Positions 58,024-64,000 of a DNA stretch of 64,000 nucleotides are shown here, one piece after another; within the stretch, counting starts at the first letter, position 1, and every line of letters begins with the position of its first letter. Position numbers and translations under genes: made by a program. The stretch lies in the NCBI GenBank assembly GCA_033085395.1, contig JANQBS010000052.1:1-64000 (forward strand), read 5' to 3'. The DNA comes from Xanthoparmelia taractica (Eukaryota > Ascomycota > Lecanoromycetes > Lecanorales > Parmeliaceae). Below the pieces are notes generated by a model, which worked only from the letters and a program-made list of their open reading frames with translations, searched no databases and had not been told where the DNA came from.

Positions 58024-59274
58024 TCACGACTTCTTGCTCAGTATCCTTACAGCATCCTTCCCCCAAATATAACTCCCCCCGCTCCACACCGTCGTCGCCC
58101 CGACCACCCACCAACTAACTTCCAACGCGGTCTGCCCCGTCTCCCCCAACCCTCCCATCGCTAGCCCCGACATCGTTGCTCCGATCAACCCCAGCTGTAG
58201 GAAAGTGTTCACTTTAGAAATCGAAGTGGGCCGCACTTCTGCACTAGGGAGCGAGAAATCCCAGTAGCGGGAAAAAGTGCGTGGAGGAGGGAGGGAAATG
58301 TAGCGGTAGTACAATGCCGAAAGACCAAGGAGGATGTCGCGGCCTAGGATGAGGACGGCGAGGGGTACTGAAGGAAAAGGAAGTGTTAGCTGACGTGATC
58401 GCGCCTTGCCCGGACAAGCTCTTACATGGGGCTGCTGTCGTAGCATTGTGGTCTGGAGGGGTGATCACTCACAAGGTAGCGCTCCCTTCATAGCCAGCGT
58501 GACCGTCACGACCGTCATCAACGCCTTGTCCGCCATTGGGTCAATCACCGTGCCCACCACTGTCTGCAATCCCCACTTTCGTGCTATCCAACCATCAATC
58601 AGGTCCGTAATACCAGCATAAGCGAAAAGGCCTAAAGCTGGTATGTAGAGGTCATGTATGATCAGGTAGCCAACAACTGGGGCCGCGATGAGACGAGAGA
58701 AGGTGAGGATGTTGGGGAGGGTATAGATGTTTTCGTGGGTGGGGAGGAGAGTGGAGAGCGGGAGAAGCCTAGGGAGCGGGTTAGCGGACAGAAGGTGGGC
58801 AGTCAGAGAATGTCTGGTGTGAGATGGGGTTGAAAGGGGCGGTTAAGAGCGCGGTGTCTAGTGGAAGATAGAAACGCAGATGGGACCGCCCAAGGCGTCA
58901 AAGTGTGGTGGAGAAGTCTGATAGCGGCATCCGATTCCGCCATACCTGCTTTTCCCTTCCTTGTCTCCATACTTCCTATTAGCATCAGCGAACCACCTTC
59001 CATGCTCCCCTTTCTGCCTCTCAGCCCACTGTATCCTACATCATCCGGTCCGTCAGTCCTGATCTTTCAAGCCGATCCCACAAGTCTTAGACCAAGCTCC
59101 CTACCTCCTCAAACCCGCACCCAAAGCATGCATTCTATTATGACTCGACCAACTCCATATCTGGCTTTTCGGAGTAACGGTCCTCAGCCGCAAAGGTAAG
59201 CGCGGGCCTGCGCGCAATAGCAGTGCCGTCGCGCGTAGATTGCGGCATGCAAGGTCACAAGCCGCTGTTGCCAT
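58024..59274 (-). CDS. CRD1: Cardiolipin synthase (CDP-alcohol phosphatidyltransferase)
   Basis: Three exons (59274-59105, 58768-58473, 58367-58024) give about 269 residues. The catalytic CDP-alcohol phosphatidyltransferase motif DGWIARKWGLQTVVGTVIDPMAD fits DGxxARx8GxxxDxxxD exactly. It is preceded by ENIYTLPNILTFSRLIAAPVVGYLI and followed by LPLAVLILGRD, formed by the last splice join. The enzyme condenses CDP-diacylglycerol with phosphatidylglycerol to make cardiolipin in the mitochondrial inner membrane. The N-terminus (MATAACDLACRNLRATALLLRAG) is a good mitochondrial presequence. The first intron (58769-59104, 336 nt) is far longer than others here; it keeps phase and ends CTAACCCGCTCCCTAG, but a small internal exon cannot be excluded. 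The last intron is 105 nt. Confidence 0.85.
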
Positions 59275-60518
59275 TGCATGGTGCACCACGTGAACTTTAA
59301 CTCATGAGGCTTATGGCAAGGGTGGTGCTTAGTGTAAGAGTCTTCAGGTCCCAAGTTGTGATGTTTCAGAAAAATTAGTCTACGGTCGTAGGGTGGGGAG
59401 AGATGCCAAGACCTGCAGGTTCCGAGTCCCGACTTTTCGCGCGTCCGAGGTACATGATTTTTTTTCTTTTCTTAAGGTACTTTCTTAGCCAGCTCAGTCC
59501 AGTCGAGACTGGAATGTCAAGGTCAGGTCGAGGGTTCAAAAGTTGAAGAAGGATCACCAGTATCAATGAAGTCGGGTCGAATGATGATCATTTGCTGATC
59601 TTTGACAATTGCTGCGGGTTTTCCCCGCTCTATAGCTGCTACCTCCTCGTCGTGAACACTCCCCTAGCAAGCTGCACAGCGAGCAAAGCTCTAAATTTAA
59701 TGTACAGCCTGACATCCAGCTGCTTCTGCAAGTCCCAAATCGTATTCCTAGCTACCTTCCCAACCCACAAACAAAAAAAAGATTTGTTTGCGTTTCTTCC
59801 ATTCTCCGACCTCGTCAATGCTCCGCGGACTCGGCTGCCAAGCATCGAAAGTCGGTTGGTCCCAAAATCGATCAGCACACGCTAGGACAAGAAGTCCTTG
59901 TGTTGTACATTGCAACGATGAGAGACTGATTCCACCTCGAGGCCGCTTTGGGTAGTCGGCAACGCATGACGTGCTACAGTGGATCAACGGAGAATCTCGG
60001 CCGTATTTCAGACAGATCGCCGTTCTCTCTGCAGGAGGTCGCTCGAGGAGGGGAAGAAGATGGCCCAGACTTTGTGGCGTCTGGTTGCATCCGGGCCAGG
60101 CTTGAAGGATTTGTAGCTGCTCATTATCGCCGTGTCGATGTGGAGCGCTATGGGACGTGCGTAGGGTTCCAAAGGCTTCCAGGTAATGCTTGAGGATCCG
60201 AACGGAAGCAAGCTGTAGGGATGCCAGGTAATGCATATGATTTTATCAGCCAACATTAGCAGAGAATTCATGTCAGACGCCCGTTGAGATTACATCCCCC
60301 CACCACATACGCAGTAATTCCCGTGGAAGACGATGCTGAAGAATTTGACAAAAAGCCGCCCCTGGTGTATATTTTGTAGCAGACGCAAACGCAGAAATGA
60401 TAACGCCGTTATTAACAACTCCTATCCCTTGCAAGCCTTCGAGATCTTCGCGCAGTCTGAGTGTTTAAATGACATTTGAACTCCGCCCACAATTGGAGCG
60501 TTGCCATGTAGCCGACAA
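59275..60518. other. Gene-free interval between CRD1 and the WOPR gene
   Basis: 1.2 kb upstream of CRD1 and downstream of the WOPR gene. Open frames (largest 59748-60236 on the minus strand) carry no recognisable features. AACTTTAA at 59293-59300 resembles the WOPR-factor site TTAAAGTT, but a single 8-mer is not evidence of binding. Confidence 0.4.
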
Positions 60519-61856
60519 TTAGGACTGCGCGCGGTACGAAGAAGAGTATGACTGCCCGTCTGGTCGAGCAGCCCATGGCTGCGAATAAGCAGGGGCCCAG
60601 GACTGTCCTTGCTGAGGATGAGATGCTGGCACCAACCCCTCTGTTTTGATACCAGGAGAGCCGTAAAGGTCGTGACTCATGCCATTCTCCGCTGAATTCG
60701 CTTGGAGATAGTCCACCATGGCTTGCGGACGCGGTAGGGCATGGCCCCCGGCCTGCTGCTGGTAGTTTGGGTGTTGTACCTGTTGATCTTGAGGATGGCT
60801 ACTGTAATGATGTGGTTGATACTGAGAATGTTGTGGGGGCTGACCATGGTACTGCGGCAATCCCTCTTGCTTGAAATGAGGCGGATATTGAGGGTGAGGC
60901 TGATGCTGCGGGTAGGGTGCCGGTCCAAGCGTCATGGAAGAGTAGGTGGATGTGGATGGTGCTATCGATGCATAACCCGAGCTTGTGGAGGGTGGATGTG
61001 ATGGAGCATAAGCAGGGTGAAAACCTATCGGAGAAGACACTTGGGGAGCTTGAAGTGCGGGGTTGGGAGGGTATATCCTTGCGTCGTACCCGTTCGGCTG
61101 GTAGTATTGAGAATAGGCACTCTGCGACCCTTCCATTTGCTCGTAGCTCCCATCTCCAGCATCGTCAAGGTTGGGAAATTTGAACTTGGGCTGGTTCAAT
61201 AAGGCGTCCCTTATGGGAAGGTCTTTGAGACGGGGATCATCCCTAGGTGTCCTGAGATTATGCTTCGCATCCTCCAAAGAGTAATAGGAAACCAAGTGGT
61301 GCTGCACATTGTGGACGGTGACCGTCATCGTCTTCTTTAGCAGCCCGTTCTCCTTGAACTCGTAAGAGTCTACTAACGAGCCGACAAGACCGCGGTTGGC
61401 GTCTTTGTCCGGGCCGTCATCCTGTTTATTCTGTGACGGGTTCGGTGATTCTGGCCCGGGGAATGGTCTGCCTTCGTCGGTGGTGGGAGTAGTAGTTGCA
61501 CTTGCCGAATACGGGTCGCCTGGCTTGAGTGCCCTCTGACTCCGCTTCGTCGCTCTCTTCTTCTCGCCGGGCGGGAAGGGACTGTTGAGTTGGCGGTAGA
61601 TGAGGAAATTGGTCAGAATGCGACTCGGACTCCAGGGGATGCCATCCGTCCATCTCTTGATGCCCGAGGTAGCCTCCTCGTACACAAAGACGTTGCCGCT
61701 TACGATGAGTTGATTGCGCTCTCTGTCGTGAGGACGGCGGAAACAGTGAGCCAAAGTGCCACTGAAGCATGCCTCAAAAATAATCAACGCGTCCTTGGTG
61801 GTCTCGATGTGACCCCGCCATGTGGGCACACACGCAGGGGCCTTTCCCACACTCAT
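60519..61856 (-). CDS. Gti1/Pac2 (WOPR) family transcription regulator, Wor1/Ryp1/Sge1-like
   Basis: A single-exon frame of 445 residues. The WOPRa box begins near residue 11 with PTWRGHIETTKDALIIFEACFSG, then RRPHDRERNQLIVSGNVFVYEEATSGIKRWTDG and WSPSRILTNFLIYRQL (to about 90). WOPRb (KKTMTVTVHNVQHHLVSYYSLED) lies at about 174-196. The C-terminal half is rich in Gln, Pro, Ser, Tyr and His. Relatives (Wor1, Ryp1, Sge1, Mit1) are master regulators of morphology and effector genes and usually autoregulate. The separating segment carries KKRATKRSQRALK, a basic patch that could be a nuclear signal. The upstream interval is unusually long and empty. Confidence 0.92.
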   Translation of the reverse strand: MSVGKAPACVPTWRGHIETTKDALIIFEACFSGTLAHCFRRPHDRERNQLIVSGNVFVYEEATSGIKRWTDGIPWSPSRILTNFLIYRQLNSPFPPGEKKRATKRSQRALKPGDPYSASATTTPTTDEGRPFPGPESPNPSQNKQDDGPDKDANRGLVGSLVDSYEFKENGLLKKTMTVTVHNVQHHLVSYYSLEDAKHNLRTPRDDPRLKDLPIRDALLNQPKFKFPNLDDAGDGSYEQMEGSQSAYSQYYQPNGYDARIYPPNPALQAPQVSSPIGFHPAYAPSHPPSTSSGYASIAPSTSTYSSMTLGPAPYPQHQPHPQYPPHFKQEGLPQYHGQPPQHSQYQPHHYSSHPQDQQVQHPNYQQQAGGHALPRPQAMVDYLQANSAENGMSHDLYGSPGIKTEGLVPASHPQQGQSWAPAYSQPWAARPDGQSYSSSYRAQS

Positions 61857-63231
61857 CCCGCTGACGTTCGCCCGCTCTTCTTCCTCAGAGCGAGGAAGCA
61901 GATGAGGTGGAAGGTTGCAAAGAGATCAAGGAGGATGATGATTCTTTTTTTGTTTTTTGTTTTTTTTTTGACTGAGGAGCCTCAGACAGGCAACGCCGTG
62001 GGAGCGCGCAGTCTGGGAAAGAACATGGGCTGATCGAGGGCAAGAGATTGTGTTTAGGTAAAATTGAAGTTCTGAAAGACAGACTACCGGCAAGATTGAG
62101 TTTTCGGTAATAATGTCTAGGTCGGCCAGAATCTGTTCTCTTTGCAAATGAAGGCCTACAAATCTCTCTAGAGGATTCGGACCTGCATGCCACCCCCAGC
62201 AAATAATGCCACCTTTTATTTTTTGGTGTGTTGAAGCGGTTGAATTATGTTTTGAAAGTGTGTGAGATAGACGCGCTTCTTAATGGGATTATGTGGTCCA
62301 AGCTTGGGGGGGGAGGGTTATAGTCAACTTGTGATGCTATGGTGTGTTTTAACTGGAGCAATGACGCGTGTAGGTCGAAATTTACCCGGGATCTAACAGT
62401 AAGGCGCATCGACTGTTGGGGCAAATGTCATCGGTCCAGAAAACCGTTTTCCAAGCCTTGTCAGCAGGGGGGTTGTTGTACAGGAGAATGGACAGCTCGG
62501 CTTGAGCAGAATTGACGGGCTGGGGGCAAAAGAGTGCATGTTAACAAACAGACGTCCAGATAAAACATTATATCGACCCTGGGAAAAAAAACCGAGTCAT
62601 CGGGAATATTGGACCTACCTACGTTTGAAGAAAAAAAAATAAAAAATTATGCTAGTTCCAATCCACTCGTCTGCCACCACCGTCGTGGTATCTTCCGGTC
62701 GACTGACTAAAAATCTCCCCCCACTACTCCGATGAGCAGAGAAGTACGGAGTACCCCTTCATTAGACGAGTCTTTGGTAAGAAGTCTGTTCTGTATTCTG
62801 TACAGTAATGGTAATAGATGGATTTGATTGTCTGTGCGGCTATAAGGTAGAGGCTAATTCAAGTGTCTCTGAACTTTTACCGCCCACAAAACCCGGTTGT
62901 TGGTTGATCGACCGCTGCTGGGGTTTTTGTTTGATTTTTCAATAAATTTTTTGCTTCTCTCTCCACCTTTTGCTTAGCAAAGATGTTAGAATGGCAGAAT
63001 CATTCTCGAATTAGTTGGCCGAGCTGAGAATGATATGTCTCTGCAGCGCCTCCCTAATCCAGCATGACGTGAAAGGCAGCCATGCGTCTGCAGGGTTTTC
63101 CAGACTACCGCAGAAGCTGTACCAGGGACGTTTTCTGCCATGGCTTGAAAAGAGGAGAGCGTTGATGCATCAGATGGTACGAGCGAATGACGCCTGGACT
63201 TGCTCTAGTAGGGTACATTACACTACATATG

Positions 63232-63264
63232 AAGTAGTACGACTCCTGCTCGCTCGTACTACTT
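63232..63264. repeat. Perfect 11-bp inverted repeat (hairpin)
   Basis: AAGTAGTACGA at 63232-63242 and its exact reverse complement TCGTACTACTT at 63254-63264 flank an 11-nt spacer. It could be a hairpin, a dyad protein site or a rearrangement scar. Confidence 0.8.
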
Positions 63265-63927
63265 TACTACGAACGACCATTTGATGATTTGATCCCGTAC
63301 TTCTACGCCCCTGTTGGAAACAAGGAAACCCCCTCGCGGATAGAGCTATCTTAGCTTGAGGCAACTCTGATTCATTGAAATCATCCGTCACATCCCAGGA
63401 TTTGGTCCATCCATCCGCCTTACCTTTGAGTCTGTACTTCTAAGCCTATGTTTCCTCTAGAGGCCCGCATATATTGGGTGATTATGCACAAAGCACTCTT
63501 GCCGACCCACCCAAATCGATGATCGACGCCTCTCAAGAAAACCCCCCTTTTTATTCGTCGGTGGATGACTGGCGAGCTTGCTCTGGAAGCTTTGTAACGT
63601 TTGACCTTTTGGCTTTGGCGTCGAATTTGCCATTTTGCCGTTTGCCATCATTTCGCGGCTTGCTTGTATCATGCAGCGAAGGAATTGGGTAAGATGAACG
63701 ACTTGCACGGCAGAGCTGGACCGATTCAGGCGAACAAGTCCCGGAGAGGGCGGAGAGATTTACGAAGGCAATGGAATTACCCGGCATCGTGGATGCAGCC
63801 ACTGATTCGCCAAATGCGCCTGAGCGGGGGGGGGGGCTGGGGGGGGGAGAGGCGTAGGGGCAAAATAATTGGGGTTCAGTTAAGGATTTTCATGGTGGCT
63901 GTCCCAGGGGTCCAGGCCCCCTACTTT

Positions 63928-64000
63928 TAACCCTATACCTTAGTATACCTTACTTCGTAGTTACTATACCTTAGACCCTTTTCGGGTATCCAAACAGTCT
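63928..64000. repeat. Possible repeat edge with TATACCTTA units
   Basis: The nine-base word TATACCTTA appears at about 63934 and 63964, and nearly again at about 63944 (GTATACCTTAC), close to the window end. This may be the start of a repeat or transposon end that continues beyond the window. Nothing further can be seen. Confidence 0.3.

Larger units (their letters stand above)
61857..64000. promoter_or_regulatory. Long upstream region of the WOPR gene
   Basis: At least 2.1 kb without a supported gene lies 5' of the minus-strand WOPR gene. It holds T-rich runs (61947-61970; A-rich on the sense strand), A-rich runs at 62583-62645, a hairpin (63232-63264) and a double G run (63826-63847). Long, complex upstream regions are usual for WOPR regulators. 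Which part is leader and which promoter cannot be told without transcripts. Confidence 0.45.

Noticed and set aside
59293..59300. AACTTTAA, resembling a WOPR-factor binding site, just upstream of CRD1
   Set aside because: One 8-mer match is expected often by chance; no cluster of sites is seen.
59748..60236. 162-codon minus-strand frame between CRD1 and the WOPR gene
   Set aside because: No recognisable motif, no intron structure and no conserved-looking segment.
1..64000. Secondary-metabolite cluster, CRISPR array, phage or complete transposon
   Set aside because: No PKS, NRPS, terpene cyclase or P450 genes, no regularly spaced repeats, and no transposase or reverse-transcriptase motifs were seen.

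Overview
The window looks like chromosomal DNA of a filamentous ascomycete (Pezizomycotina; a leotiomycete-like or dothideomycete-like fungus is possible, but I cannot settle the class from sequence alone). Reasons: almost every gene is split by short introns (46-136 nt, mostly GT...CTGAC/CTAAC...AG). Several families are typical of this group: a Pth11/rhodopsin-type integral membrane protein, a Gti1/Pac2 (WOPR) regulator, a DUF3684 GHKL ATPase, a Helo-like N-terminal-domain protein, a fungal SGNH esterase and a fungal MscL. One AT-rich island has the dinucleotide look of a RIP-mutated repeat. I reconstructed 23 protein genes by joining exons on reading-frame phase. No rRNA, CRISPR or intact tRNA was recognised.

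Layout. 0-9.2 kb: a RIP-like AT island, a secreted or ER actin/Hsp70-like ATPase with a GC-AG intron, a secreted SGNH esterase, a four-exon MscL channel with a C-terminal zinc-ribbon-like tail, and a mitochondrial YebC/TACO1 factor. 9.3-17.4 kb: the six-exon HEAT-repeat gene LAA1 and, convergent to it, the mitochondrial FMP32/MCUR1-like gene. 17.4-24.1 kb is gene-poor: a 2.5 kb gap, a six-exon rhodopsin-domain membrane protein and an acidic/basic low-complexity protein with an internal repeat. 24.1-41.4 kb is dense housekeeping: COG1, GPI13, CDC123, CWC21, PET100, a peroxisomal enoyl-CoA isomerase, ECM16/DHR1, proteasome chaperone PBA3 and a short F-box-like gene. 41.9-52.6 kb: TRS120 divergent from a large DUF3684 ATPase. 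53.1-64 kb: a GFA/CENP-V small protein, a low-complexity intergenic block, a Helo-like domain protein, cardiolipin synthase CRD1, and a WOPR regulator with at least 2.1 kb of gene-free upstream DNA.

The genes do not form an operon-like pathway or an obvious secondary-metabolite cluster. Two functional themes recur by position: membrane traffic and Golgi/ER work (LAA1, COG1, GPI13, TRS120), and mitochondria (TACO1, FMP32, PET100, CRD1). I see no convincing novel multi-gene system. The observations most worth a second look are: a DUF3684 protein combining an N-terminal Hsp90-type ATPase fold with a C-terminal HExxHxxxxxH motif; a CDC123 intron for which no canonical AG acceptor restores the frame, so that a GT-TG intron or an acceptor mutation is implied; the zinc-ribbon-like tail of MscL; and a Helo-domain protein without any NLR parts. 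All exon structures are predictions without transcript support.
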